Source of the DNA: Rhizobium sp. TH135
GTDB taxonomy: Bacteria > Pseudomonadota > Alphaproteobacteria > Rhizobiales > Rhizobiaceae
Length of the DNA stretch: 64,000 nt
Direction: 5' to 3'
NCBI RefSeq assembly: GCF_002855515.1
Contig: NZ_PKRP01000002.1
Coordinates: 372,001 to 436,000 of the forward strand
The stretch's first letter is position 1. Each line of letters starts with the position of its first letter. This document shows, piece by piece, positions 43,900 to 52,357 of the stretch. The position numbers and the translations under genes are program-made. Under the pieces are notes generated by a model that made no database searches, was not told the origin of the DNA, and worked only from the letters and a program-made list of their open reading frames with translations.

Positions 43900-46557
43900 A
43901 TGGCCTGTGAAACCAAGACGACCTGCCCCTATTGCGGCGTCGGCTGCGGCGTGATCGCCGCAGTTGACGACAAGGGGAAGGTCAGCGTGCGGGGAGATCC
44001 GGACCATCCGGCCAATTACGGTCGTCTTTGCTCCAAGGGGTCGGCGCTCGCCGAAACGCTCGACCTCGAAGGTCGCGCGCTGTATCCGGAAATCCATGGC
44101 CAACGCATCGGTTGGGTCGAGGCGCTCGATCTCGTCGCCTCGACCTTCCAGCAGACGATCGCCGATCATGGCCCTGATTCCGTCGCGTTTTACGTCTCCG
44201 GGCAGTTGCTGACCGAGGACTATTACGTCGCCAACAAGCTGATGAAGGGGTTCATCGGCTCTGCCAATATCGACACCAATTCGCGCCTGTGCATGGCCTC
44301 GTCCGTCGCCGGCCACCGTCGCGCTTTCGGCGCCGATACCGTACCGGCCTGTTACGAGGACCTGGAGCTTGCAGATCTCGTGGTCCTCGTTGGCTCCAAC
44401 ATGGCCTGGTGCCATCCGGTCCTCTACCAGCGCCTGGCGGCGGCCAAGGCTGCACGTCCTGCCATGAAGGTGGTCGTGATCGACCCCCGCCGAACCGCGA
44501 CCAGCGACATTGCCGATCTGCATCTCGCGGTCCGGGCTGACGGTGACATTGCTCTCTTCAATGGCCTGCTTGCCTATCTGGCGGAGGCAGGCGCGATCGA
44601 CGAAAACTATGTCGGAAAGCATACCTCCGGGTTTGGCGAAGCGCTGCTCGCCGCCTCGCGCGGAAGCATGGCGGATCTGTCTGAGGCGACCGGCGTCTCC
44701 GGTATGCTTCTCCGCCAGTTCTTCCGCCTCTTCGCACAGACTGAAAAGGTCGTCACCTGCTACAGCCAGGGTGTGAACCAGTCGTCGGTCGGCACAGACA
44801 AGGTCAACGCCATCATCAACTGTCACTTGGCGACAGGGCGGATCGGTCGACCCGGGATGGGGCCGCTGTCACTGACCGGCCAGCCGAATGCAATGGGTGG
44901 CCGCGAGGTCGGCGGGCTCGCCAACATGCTCGCGGCCCATATGGCGATCGAGAACCCTATGCACCGCGATCTTGTGCAACGCTTCTGGAAGTCGCCGGTT
45001 ATTGCGGAGCGGGCTGGCCTGAAGGCCGTCGACATGTTCGAGGCGGTCGCCGATGGGCGGATCAAGGCGATCTGGATCATGTCGACCAATCCTGTGGTCT
45101 CCATGCCCGATGCCAATGCGGTCAAGGCAGCGCTTGAGGCCTGTCCTTTCGTGGTGGTCTCCGATATCCAAAAGGATACCGACACGGCGCGTCTCGCCCA
45201 TGTCCTGCTTCCGGCCAGCGGCTGGGGCGAAAAATCCGGGACCGTGACGAACTCCGAAAGGCGGATATCCCGGCAGAGGCCATTCCTGCCCGTTCCAGGC
45301 GAGGCCCGTGCCGATTGGTGGCAGTTGGCAGAGGTTGGCAAGCGCTTGGGCTTCGGTCCTGGTTTCGACTATCGCGATCCAACCGATATCTATGCCGAGC
45401 ACGCGGCGCTCTCCGCCTTCGAGAACGGGGGCGAGCGCGATTTCGACATTGGCGCTCATGCCGAGATCGACGCGGAAACCTACGACGCGCTCCTGCCATT
45501 CCAATGGCCTTTGCGGCAAGACGGATCATCGACTGCCCGCTTTTTCGCCGATGGGGGCTTCTTCACTTCCGACAGAAAGGCGCGCTTTGTGCCTGTCACT
45601 GCACCGGCGCTTGAAGAGGCCGATGAATGCCATCCCTTCACCCTGAACACGGGCAGGATCCGCGATCACTGGCATACGATGACGCGAACGGGGAAAAGCG
45701 CCCGGCTCTCCGCGCATATCGCCGAACCCTTCTGCGAGATCCATCCGGCGGACGCGGATAAAGCCGGAATCGGCCATGCTGATCTGGTGAATGTCGAAGG
45801 CGCAAACGGCAGGTCGATCCTTGTACGGGCCCTGCTGACCGAACGCCAGAGCCGCGGCTCGATCTTCGTGCCGATGCACTGGACGGGCGAGACGGCGCCC
45901 AGCGCCCGCGTCGATACACTGGTCTCCTCCCGCGTCGATCCGATCTCGGGCCAACCGGCGTTGAAAATGGCTCCCGCGTCCGTCACCCGCCACGTGGCGA
46001 AAGCCCACGGTTTCCTGGTGTCGGCAACGCGCCCGCTCGATCTGCCGTTTGCCTACTGGTCGATCGCAAAAGCTGAAGGCGGCTACCGCGTGGAATTTGC
46101 AGGTGATCCACCTGCCGAGGGTTGGGAGACCTGGCTGCGGCGCAGCCTGCAGCTGGAGGATCATCATGAATCCTCCGGCTACATGGACCAGCGAGCCGGT
46201 GACCACCGCTTGCTTGCCTTCGAGGGAGAGAAACTGTCGGCCGGCCTGTTCGTCTCGTCGAACCCGGTCTCTGTCTCGCGGCAATGGGCGGTGGATCAGC
46301 TCTGGCAAAGCCATTCGGATCGCAGCGCGCGCTCGATGCTGATTGCCGGTCGACCGGCCGCCGGCCGGTCGGACAAGGGCGCGATTGTCTGCTCCTGCTT
46401 TTCGGTCGGCATCAACCAGATCAACGCGGCTGCACGAGGTGGCTGCCGGTCGGTGGAAGCAATCGGTGCTGCCTTGAGTGCTGGAACGAATTGCGGCTCG
46501 TGCCGCCCCGAAATCAGGAGAATCCTGGATGCCACGCAACCCATTGCCGCCGAGTGA
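43900..46557 (+). CDS. nasA: Assimilatory nitrate reductase, molybdopterin-containing catalytic subunit NasA
   Basis: 885 residues from the ATG at 43900. The N-terminal 4Fe-4S site is CPYCGVGC with a fourth Cys in RLCSKG. The molybdopterin oxidoreductase body follows with SNMAWCHPV, VVVIDPRRTATSDIADLHL, SQGVNQSSVGTDKVNAI, QPNAMGGREVGGLANML and IWIMSTNPVVSMPD. A molybdopterin-binding C-domain includes HPFTLNTGRIRDHWHTMTRTG. The last 60 residues are a BFD-type [2Fe-2S] domain with VCSCFSVG and NCGSC, as in NAD(P)H- or flavodoxin-linked cytoplasmic enzymes. It reduces nitrate to nitrite for NirBD. Confidence 0.97.
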   Translation: MACETKTTCPYCGVGCGVIAAVDDKGKVSVRGDPDHPANYGRLCSKGSALAETLDLEGRALYPEIHGQRIGWVEALDLVASTFQQTIADHGPDSVAFYVSGQLLTEDYYVANKLMKGFIGSANIDTNSRLCMASSVAGHRRAFGADTVPACYEDLELADLVVLVGSNMAWCHPVLYQRLAAAKAARPAMKVVVIDPRRTATSDIADLHLAVRADGDIALFNGLLAYLAEAGAIDENYVGKHTSGFGEALLAASRGSMADLSEATGVSGMLLRQFFRLFAQTEKVVTCYSQGVNQSSVGTDKVNAIINCHLATGRIGRPGMGPLSLTGQPNAMGGREVGGLANMLAAHMAIENPMHRDLVQRFWKSPVIAERAGLKAVDMFEAVADGRIKAIWIMSTNPVVSMPDANAVKAALEACPFVVVSDIQKDTDTARLAHVLLPASGWGEKSGTVTNSERRISRQRPFLPVPGEARADWWQLAEVGKRLGFGPGFDYRDPTDIYAEHAALSAFENGGERDFDIGAHAEIDAETYDALLPFQWPLRQDGSSTARFFADGGFFTSDRKARFVPVTAPALEEADECHPFTLNTGRIRDHWHTMTRTGKSARLSAHIAEPFCEIHPADADKAGIGHADLVNVEGANGRSILVRALLTERQSRGSIFVPMHWTGETAPSARVDTLVSSRVDPISGQPALKMAPASVTRHVAKAHGFLVSATRPLDLPFAYWSIAKAEGGYRVEFAGDPPAEGWETWLRRSLQLEDHHESSGYMDQRAGDHRLLAFEGEKLSAGLFVSSNPVSVSRQWAVDQLWQSHSDRSARSMLIAGRPAAGRSDKGAIVCSCFSVGINQINAAARGGCRSVEAIGAALSAGTNCGSCRPEIRRILDATQPIAAE

Positions 46558-47998
46558 CGGACAGGAACGAATTTCGCCGCTCGCCAAGCTTCCGGTGTTC
46601 TGGAGCCTTCAAGGCAAACGAGCGGTGATTGCCGGCGGATCGGATGGTGCCGCCTGGAAGGCCGAGTTGCTGCAGGCCTGCGGTGCCAAGGTCGAACTCT
46701 ATTGCGAAACAGATGATCTCGGCGAGACCATGACGGCGCTGATCGAGCGCACCTCACTGACCCACCATGCCCATCCCTGGCATTGTGGCATCTTCACCGG
46801 AGCCTCGCTGGCACTCGCGGACTGCGAAACCGAGGACGAGGCGCGCGCCTTCTTTTGTGCGGCGCGTGCGGCGGGCGTCCCCGTCAACGTGATCGACAAG
46901 CCAGCCTTCTGCCAGTTTCAGTTCGGCTCGATCGTTAATCGCTCGCCGGTGATTGTGTCGATCTCGACGGATGGGGCTGCCCCCATCCTCGCCCAGGCCA
47001 TCCGCCAGCGGATCGAAACACTCTTGCCGCCGTCCTTGAAGCAATGGGCAAGCCTTGCACATCGGCTCAGAGAAGCGGTCAATCGCCGGCTTGCGCCCGG
47101 TGGGCCAAGGCGGCTCTTCTGGGAGCGGTTCGTTGCCCGGAGCCTTTCGACCAACGAGCCGCCCGAGGAAGCGGTCGCCGATGATCTGCTCGCCACGGCG
47201 GAGCAGATCGCAACTGAGCCGCGCGCCGGTTCTGTGACCCTGGTCGGCGCTGGTCCAGGGGATCCTGAGCTTCTGACGTTGAAAGCCATGCGGGCGCTGC
47301 AGGCAGCCGATGTCATCCTCTTCGACGATCTGGTCTCGCCAGAGGTTCTGGAACTGGCCAGACGCGAGGCGAAACGCTTTCTCGTCGGCAAGAGAGGCGG
47401 GCGGGAAAGCTGCCGTCAGGACGACATCAATGACATGATGGTGCGTTTTGCAAAAGCCGGCAAACGTGTCGTCCGACTCAAGTCGGGAGATCCGATGATC
47501 TTCGGTCGCGCGGGCGAAGAAATTGCCAAACTGGAAAGCGAAGGGATTGCCGTCGACGTCGTGCCGGGCATCACCGCGGCTTCTGCAATGGCGGCGTCTC
47601 TGAAGACCTCGCTCACCCACCGCGACCACGCCCAGCAGGTTCGTTTCGTTACCGGCCATTCCCGGAAAGCGGAACTGCCGCGAACCCTGGACTGGCCCTC
47701 GCTCGCCAAAGCCAACCAGACATCCGTCTTCTACATGGGTGGGCGGATGGCAGGGCAAATCGAGCAACGGCTGAGCGAGAACGGCATGTCGTCCGAGACC
47801 CCGGTCGTCGTCGTGTCCTCCGTCAGCCGCATGCAGGAACGCCGCTGGGCCGGGCACCTTGGAGGCCTGGCAGATGCCATGCGAACAATCGGCGTGGACG
47901 AACCTGTCCTGATCGGTGTCGGCGCGGTTTTCGGCAGGGAAGCCTCAGTCGGCGCTTTCTCACATTTTTCCATCTCTCAGAGACAAACGGTCGGATAA
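46529..47998 (+). CDS. cysG: Siroheme synthase CysG (precorrin-2 dehydrogenase/ferrochelatase and uroporphyrinogen-III methyltransferase)
   Basis: 489 residues from the ATG at 46529, with CAGGAG 9 bp upstream; the start lies 29 bp inside nasA. The N-terminal dehydrogenase/ferrochelatase domain (LPVFWSLQGKRAVIAGGSDGAAWKAELL, then VNVIDKPAFCQFQFGSIVNRSPVIVSISTDGAAPILAQ) has a less canonical glycine-rich loop. The C-terminal methyltransferase domain has VTLVGAGPGDPELLTLKAMRALQAADVILFDDLVS, GKRGGRES, RLKSGDPMIFGRAGEE and PGITAASA. It supplies siroheme for NirB. It ends the nitrate operon. Confidence 0.95.
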   Translation: MPRNPLPPSDGQERISPLAKLPVFWSLQGKRAVIAGGSDGAAWKAELLQACGAKVELYCETDDLGETMTALIERTSLTHHAHPWHCGIFTGASLALADCETEDEARAFFCAARAAGVPVNVIDKPAFCQFQFGSIVNRSPVIVSISTDGAAPILAQAIRQRIETLLPPSLKQWASLAHRLREAVNRRLAPGGPRRLFWERFVARSLSTNEPPEEAVADDLLATAEQIATEPRAGSVTLVGAGPGDPELLTLKAMRALQAADVILFDDLVSPEVLELARREAKRFLVGKRGGRESCRQDDINDMMVRFAKAGKRVVRLKSGDPMIFGRAGEEIAKLESEGIAVDVVPGITAASAMAASLKTSLTHRDHAQQVRFVTGHSRKAELPRTLDWPSLAKANQTSVFYMGGRMAGQIEQRLSENGMSSETPVVVVSSVSRMQERRWAGHLGGLADAMRTIGVDEPVLIGVGAVFGREASVGAFSHFSISQRQTVG

Positions 47999-48513
47999 GC
48001 GGTGGCCGTCTGGCAGATCTCCGTAAGCGCTCGCAATTTCAAAGAATTTTGCTGGAATGCGTGGCCGCCAGAAGCAGATGTTTCTGCGGCGGATAAGATT
48101 TTCGACCCCGTGGCGGACAGCATGACGAAGACACCCTGTATCAGGCCCGAAGGTCACCCAGTGCCGATTTCGACTTGGGGCTCACCTTTGGGCATCAGGT
48201 GGCCGATGACGCCAAAACGGGATCCGGCGGGACGGAAAAACATGAAAATCAAGGATTTTAGGGAGAATTGGCTGGTGAGTCTGGATTCTCACATGATTTC
48301 AAAGGCTTAACAAAATCGCCTTTGATTTTCCTCTGTTTTCCTGCCGCGAGCGACCGTGGATGTCATCTTTGTACCCTGGCTTTGGGCTGACGTCAACATG
48401 GCGGGAGAGCGGCAATCATTTCCGCGTTATGTCGTCAACGACTGCTCATCTTGGCGCAGACGAATGCAGCGCTGGGCGCAAGTGAGGACTGACCATTGAC
48501 GTGGCTAGCACGC
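47999..48513. other. Intergenic region with repeat copy C
   Basis: 515 bp between cysG and a convergent small gene. It contains the repeat at 48281-48425. A 102-codon frame from 48002 runs into the repeat, lacks a ribosome site and resembles no family, so I do not call it. No clear terminator with a T-run is seen directly after cysG. Confidence 0.55.
48281..48425 (+). repeat. Dispersed intergenic repeat, copy C
   Basis: 145 bp, gap-free match to copy B at 35049-35193. It contains an eight-base perfect hairpin, TCAAAGGC and GCCTTTGA, around an 11-nt loop, followed by TTTT. Copy B has the same stem one pair shorter. It lies 283 bp after cysG and in the same orientation. Confidence 0.85.
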
Positions 48514-48756
48514 CTACCAGTTTGGGTCCTGCGCAGCCTGCAGCCTGCTGGACTTGTATATCTCGATCGTCGGCATGGCGATATTGGGTCCGGGTGTCGG
48601 CAGGGAGCATAGTGGCATGGAGTCCGGCTCTGCTTTGCCTTCCTCGGACCAGATGAATTCGCCGCGCGTCAGTTCCTCGGCGGGCGGTAGGCTTGCCAGT
48701 GCGCCGATCACACTGACGGATGCTGCGGCGACGGCCAGAATGATGGTTCGCATCAT
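48514..48756 (-). CDS. Small exported hypothetical protein
   Basis: 80 residues from the ATG at the complement of 48754-48756 (a second ATG follows at once), with AAAAGGAG upstream. A signal peptide is likely (MRTIILAVAAASVSVIGALA). The mature part has about 60 residues, is proline-rich (PLCSLPTPGPNIAMPTIEIYKSS) and has one cysteine. I do not recognise a family. The strong ribosome site and signal peptide support a real gene. Confidence 0.6.
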   Translation of the reverse strand: MMRTIILAVAAASVSVIGALASLPPAEELTRGEFIWSEEGKAEPDSMPLCSLPTPGPNIAMPTIEIYKSSRLQAAQDPNW

Positions 48757-48878
48757 GTGCTCCTTTTCAAGTTCGTGATTGCTAATGGCGCTCAGGCGAT
48801 GAGAGCGCTGGATTGAAGAGTGCCAGCCGGATCGGCCGAGATTGCTCTCGACCGATCTGGTCTGCAGGCGCTTGGGGG

Positions 48879-49136
48879 TCAGGAAGCGTTCGAGATGGTG
48901 CGGTTGACGAGGGTCACCGACTTGTCGGCATTGACCTTGTAGATTTCGCGGACATCGCGACCGTCACCGTTGGAGAAGGTGTGGAAGAAAGTCGAGCCGG
49001 CGGGGGCCTTTTCGAGCATGACATCGCTGTTGTCGTAGGTGATCGAGCCGGGGATCGGCTGGACGGACGCGAAGGCGGCCGTGCCTGCTGCGAACGAGAT
49101 CACGGCGGCGGAGAGAGCGGTAAGGATGGTCTTCAT
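48879..49136 (-). CDS. Small exported hypothetical protein
   Basis: 85 residues from the ATG at the complement of 49134-49136, with GAAGGAA about 8 bp upstream. A clear signal peptide (MKTILTALSAAVISFAAGTAAFA) ends near residue 23. The mature part (VQPIPGSITYDNSDVMLEKAPAGSTFFHTF, then VREIYKVNADKSVTLVNRTIS) looks like a compact beta-rich periplasmic protein. Similar short proteins occur in rhizobia, without known function. It precedes the other small exported gene in the same direction, 122 bp apart. Confidence 0.7.
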   Translation of the reverse strand: MKTILTALSAAVISFAAGTAAFASVQPIPGSITYDNSDVMLEKAPAGSTFFHTFSNGDGRDVREIYKVNADKSVTLVNRTISNAS

Positions 49137-49652
49137 GGTCGTGTTCCTTCAAGGGTTGAGTGAGGGCCGATCTTCGGCCGGTTTCATCTGACTGCTGCTG
49201 CAAAACAGGTCTCTGGCGGGAGACCTGGTAGGCCGCTGATCTCGCATCCGGGAGGAGAAGACTGCGTCGTTGATCAGCCAGTTCAGAGTGCCAGTGAGGG
49301 GGATGAGGTTCCATTGAACCTGAGTTCGCTCGTCACCAACATTGGTATGATGCAGCCATGCCGAAGGGAGGGCGGGGATGACCCATGGTTTGGGTCAAGG
49401 CATCGATCGGCGAGGGCCGGATGGCAAAACGGTGTAGCGTCAGCTTGCTCCCCGAGTGCAAAATGCTGGCGATGGCCAGCGGGCAACACGTGCCAATCAC
49501 CCCACATCATCCCGATGTATAGGGACGAGCATACCAGCGGCTAATGGGCTGGTTTTCGCGGGCGGCGTATACTTGCCGCGCAGGGCCGGGCCGGCGCCGG
49601 AGGCGTCTGTCGGAGACCCAGCACCCACCGCATGACGAACAGGAGATGACCC
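49137..49652. other. Intergenic region before dps
   Basis: 516 bp between divergent genes. I see short frames on both strands but none with a ribosome site plus family resemblance. The dps promoter should lie near 49540-49630; no OxyR or Fur-type site is obvious by eye. Confidence 0.5.
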
Positions 49653-50168
49653 ATGGAGCCTCTCACAGTCGAAGCGCGCCGCAAGGCCGCCCTCAATACC
49701 CCGTCCCGATTTCCACCCGAAGCGGTGAAGGACTTATCCGCAGCGCTCACCGGCCTGCTTGCCGATACCTTCGCGCTCTATTTCAAGACCAAGAACTTCC
49801 ACTGGCACATGAGTGGGCCGTCCTTCCGCGATTATCACCTGCTCCTCGATGAGCAGGCGGGCCAGATCTTCGCGATGACGGATGCGATCGCCGAGCGGGT
49901 CCGCAAGCTCGGCGGCACGACAATCCGCTCCAGCGGCCATATCGCCAGGCTCCAGCGGTTGCTCGACAACGATGCGGCCTATGTGACACCGCAGGATATG
50001 CTGGCCGAGCTTCGAGACGACAACGAGCGTTTCGTATCCTTTGCCCGTCAGACGCATGGCCTCTGTGCGGAGCATGGCGATGTTGCCTCAACCAGCCTGC
50101 TTGAACAGTGGATCGACGAGGGCGAACAGCGTGTCTGGTTCCTCTTCGAGATCTGCCGCAACACATAA
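49653..50168 (+). CDS. dps: Dps family DNA-binding ferritin-like protein
   Basis: 171 residues from the ATG at 49653, with AGGAGATGACCC just upstream. The ferroxidase signature is intact: KNFHWHMSGPSFRDYHLLLDEQAGQIF with the two His, the Asp and the Glu. The N-terminal tail (about 25 residues with RRK) may bind DNA. A late HGDVASTSLLEQWIDEGEQRVWFLFE helix fits the four-helix bundle. Dps oxidises ferrous iron with peroxide and protects DNA in stress and starvation. Confidence 0.95.
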   Translation: MEPLTVEARRKAALNTPSRFPPEAVKDLSAALTGLLADTFALYFKTKNFHWHMSGPSFRDYHLLLDEQAGQIFAMTDAIAERVRKLGGTTIRSSGHIARLQRLLDNDAAYVTPQDMLAELRDDNERFVSFARQTHGLCAEHGDVASTSLLEQWIDEGEQRVWFLFEICRNT

Positions 50169-50498
50169 GGAGCGCATTGCAAACGGGTGCGTTCAGGCTC
50201 ACAGCCAGCCATCGAGAACGGGATCGGGCCAAGATCGGCTTCGGTCCCGTTGCTTTACAGGGCCGATCAGGCATCTTCACGCCGAACAGCAGAACCTGCT
50301 GCCAGACACTGTGGCGTGCTCTGCTGCGGGCAGGGCTTGGAGATTTGTTGGATGGTGAGGTCTTGCCGGTTGGCAGTATCGCGCTCGAAAGGCGCGATCA
50401 GAGCGGAAGGTGCTTTCGGCACAATGAGGGATCATGACGTCGTCGCACGCAGGACCGCGTGCAACCTGATAGCAAGACCGGTAGAGCAGATGCAGTCC
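50169..50498. other. Intergenic region between convergent dps and an AraC gene
   Basis: 330 bp. Several short frames exist but none has supporting signals; I see no repeat or clear terminator. Confidence 0.45.
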
Positions 50499-51050
50499 TC
50501 AGGCGATCCGTCTGTTGCGCCGCCATGCGGCGGGCGTTTGGCCCGTAATGCGGCGGAAGACGCGGCAGAGATGGGACTGGTCGGCGAAGCCGCAATCAAG
50601 CGCAATTTCGCACAGCGCAGTGTCGGTGGTGAGCATCAACTGCTTGGCATGATCGATGCGCCGCCGGCAGATATAGTCATGCGGGGATGTCCCGAAGCTG
50701 GCACGAAAGGCGGCAGAAAAATAGCTGGTACTCAGGCGCGTGATCTGGGCCAGTTCATCGATGTTGATGCGTCCGGCAAGCTCTTTGTCGATATGCCGCT
50801 TGACCCGACCGATCTGCCAGGGAGCCAACCCGCCACGGGTCGAGGACGCAGGTGTCTCGGGCAGACCAGGGCTTTCGACGAGGGCGGATACTTTCCGGAT
50901 GAGATCCATCGCAGTGTCCTCGTTTTGCTCAACGAGGGACATGGCATGGGCAAGCAGGCGGGTAAGCTGGTGGTGCTGTGACGAAAGCGAAACCGCGTCA
51001 ATAGGCGCTCGGTGAAGGCTGTCGTCGATCTGAAATGGTAGTGCTGACAT
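50499..51050 (-). CDS. AraC-family transcriptional regulator
   Basis: 183 residues from the ATG at the complement of 51048-51050. The C-terminal two thirds are a double helix-turn-helix: RVKRHIDKELAGRINIDELAQITRLSTSYFSAAFRASFGTSPHDYICRRRIDHAKQLMLTTDTALCEIALDCGFADQSHLCRVFRRITGQTPAAWRR. The N-terminal part of about 75 residues is short and helical, with no cupin domain. It is divergent from a FixJ-like response regulator gene across 182 bp, so each may control the other. The effector is unknown. Confidence 0.9.
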   Translation of the reverse strand: MSALPFQIDDSLHRAPIDAVSLSSQHHQLTRLLAHAMSLVEQNEDTAMDLIRKVSALVESPGLPETPASSTRGGLAPWQIGRVKRHIDKELAGRINIDELAQITRLSTSYFSAAFRASFGTSPHDYICRRRIDHAKQLMLTTDTALCEIALDCGFADQSHLCRVFRRITGQTPAAWRRNRRIA

Positions 51051-51232
51051 GACGATCCCCGTTGGTTCTGGTGTATGGGGAGATCTTCATGCGAACGGTG
51101 ATTCAAAGAAATTGTACGGGAATTGATCGACGTCAGACTGCAGTGCTAGCCTCGCATACCCACGTATAGTTGCCGGATCATCGGTGCGGGTTTTAAACAG
51201 GCTGAACACTTACAATCACTGGAAGGCGAAGG

Positions 51233-51868
51233 ATGTCCGTGAGCCCTCTCGTTCTGGTCGTCGATGACGAGCAACTCGTTCGCAGTTCTGTCGATAGCCT
51301 GCTGCGCTCGGTCGGCTATCGGGTGAAGTGCTATGCCACGCCACTTGATCTGTGCCGCGACGTGCAGTGCCTGGAAGAAGCCGATTGCCTGATCCTCGAT
51401 GTCCGTCTTCCCTTCACGAGCGGGCTGGATTTCCAGCAGAAGCTTTCGGAAATGGGCGTCGAAATCCCGATCGTTTTTGTGACCGGCCATGGCGATATAC
51501 CGATGTCGGTGAGGGCCATGAAGGCTGGAGCCGCGGACTTTCTGCCGAAACCCTTCCGAGACCAGGACATGCTCGACGCTGTCGCCGCCGCCTGCTTGAC
51601 CCGGGCTGCGGCCAAGGGCGAGACCAAGCTCGAGGCTGAATTGAAGGAGCGGTTTTCATCGCTCACCCCACGCGAGCGCCAGATCATGGAGATGGCGACA
51701 AGCGGCCTGATGAACAAGCAGATTGCCGGCGAACTGGACCTGAGCGAGATCACCGTCAAGATCCATCGCGGCAAGATCATGCGCAAGATGATGGCCAAAA
51801 CCTTTGCCGATCTGGTGAAGATGTCGGAAGCGATCTCACGAAATCAGGGCGCGCCGGCGAGCAGATAA
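51233..51868 (+). CDS. FixJ/NarL-type response regulator
   Basis: 211 residues from the ATG at 51233, with GAAGGA upstream. The receiver domain has the acidic pair in VVDDEQLVRSSVDSLLRSVGY, the phospho-acceptor in CLILDVRLPFTSGLDF (near residue 56), the Thr in VFVTGHGDIPMSV and the Lys in FLPKPF. The LuxR-type DNA-binding domain is near residues 145-200 (LTPRERQIMEMATSGLMNKQIAGELDLSEITVKIHRGKIMRKM). No histidine kinase gene is adjacent. It resembles FixJ-type regulators common in rhizobia. Confidence 0.92.
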   Translation: MSVSPLVLVVDDEQLVRSSVDSLLRSVGYRVKCYATPLDLCRDVQCLEEADCLILDVRLPFTSGLDFQQKLSEMGVEIPIVFVTGHGDIPMSVRAMKAGAADFLPKPFRDQDMLDAVAAACLTRAAAKGETKLEAELKERFSSLTPRERQIMEMATSGLMNKQIAGELDLSEITVKIHRGKIMRKMMAKTFADLVKMSEAISRNQGAPASR

Positions 51869-51955
51869 ACTCAGGTATAGTCGATAAAGTTATGTAATAC
51901 GTCTATTAAGGCATGCGAGGTAAACCCGGTCCCGACCGGAGATTGGCAGATCAAG

Positions 51956-52330
51956 GTGCATGCTCCCAGGCTGATTTCAGTGATCGACGACGAGGTCGAA
52001 GTCCTTCGTGCTACGAGCAGCCTCTTGCGATCCTGCGGCTTCGACGTCGCGACCTATTCTTCCGCTGAAGATTTCCTCCATTCGCCCAGCAACGGCCGCT
52101 CGGCCTGCCTGATCTCCGACGTCCAGATGCCGGGCATGAGCGGGATCGAACTCTTCGCAGCGCTCAGGCAACGCCGGGACCCTGTCCCAGTCATCTTCAT
52201 CACCGCCTTTGCCGAAGCTCCGGTGCGTCAGCATATCGAGGCGCCCGTCTGCGTGCTGCAAAAGCCCTATCAGGCGGAAGCCCTGATCGCCTGCATCGAG
52301 CGGGCAATCAGCGTCCAGCCGCAGACCTGA
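51956..52330 (+). CDS. Stand-alone response-regulator receiver protein
   Basis: 124 residues from the GTG at 51956; no ATG fits the receiver start better. It contains only a receiver domain: ISVIDDEVEVLRATSSLLRSCGFDVATYSSAEDFL, phospho-acceptor in CLISDVQMPGMSG, VIFITAFAE and LQKPY. It is FixJ-receiver-like but without an output domain. It follows the complete FixJ-like gene after 87 bp in the same direction. It may act as a phosphate sink or competitor for the same kinase (inference). Confidence 0.88.
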   Translation: MHAPRLISVIDDEVEVLRATSSLLRSCGFDVATYSSAEDFLHSPSNGRSACLISDVQMPGMSGIELFAALRQRRDPVPVIFITAFAEAPVRQHIEAPVCVLQKPYQAEALIACIERAISVQPQT

Positions 52331-52333
52331 GGA

Positions 52334-52347
52334 GGCGCCGAGGCGCC
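52334..52347. terminator. Possible shared hairpin between convergent genes
   Basis: GGCGC and GCGCC arms around CGAG lie in the 27 bp between the receiver gene and the convergent MFS gene. It could end both transcripts; no T-run is present. Confidence 0.35.
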
Positions 52348-52357
52348 CCGCCGTTGT

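Noticed and set aside
48002..48310. 102-codon rightward frame after cysG
   Set aside because: No ribosome site, no family resemblance, and it ends inside the dispersed repeat.
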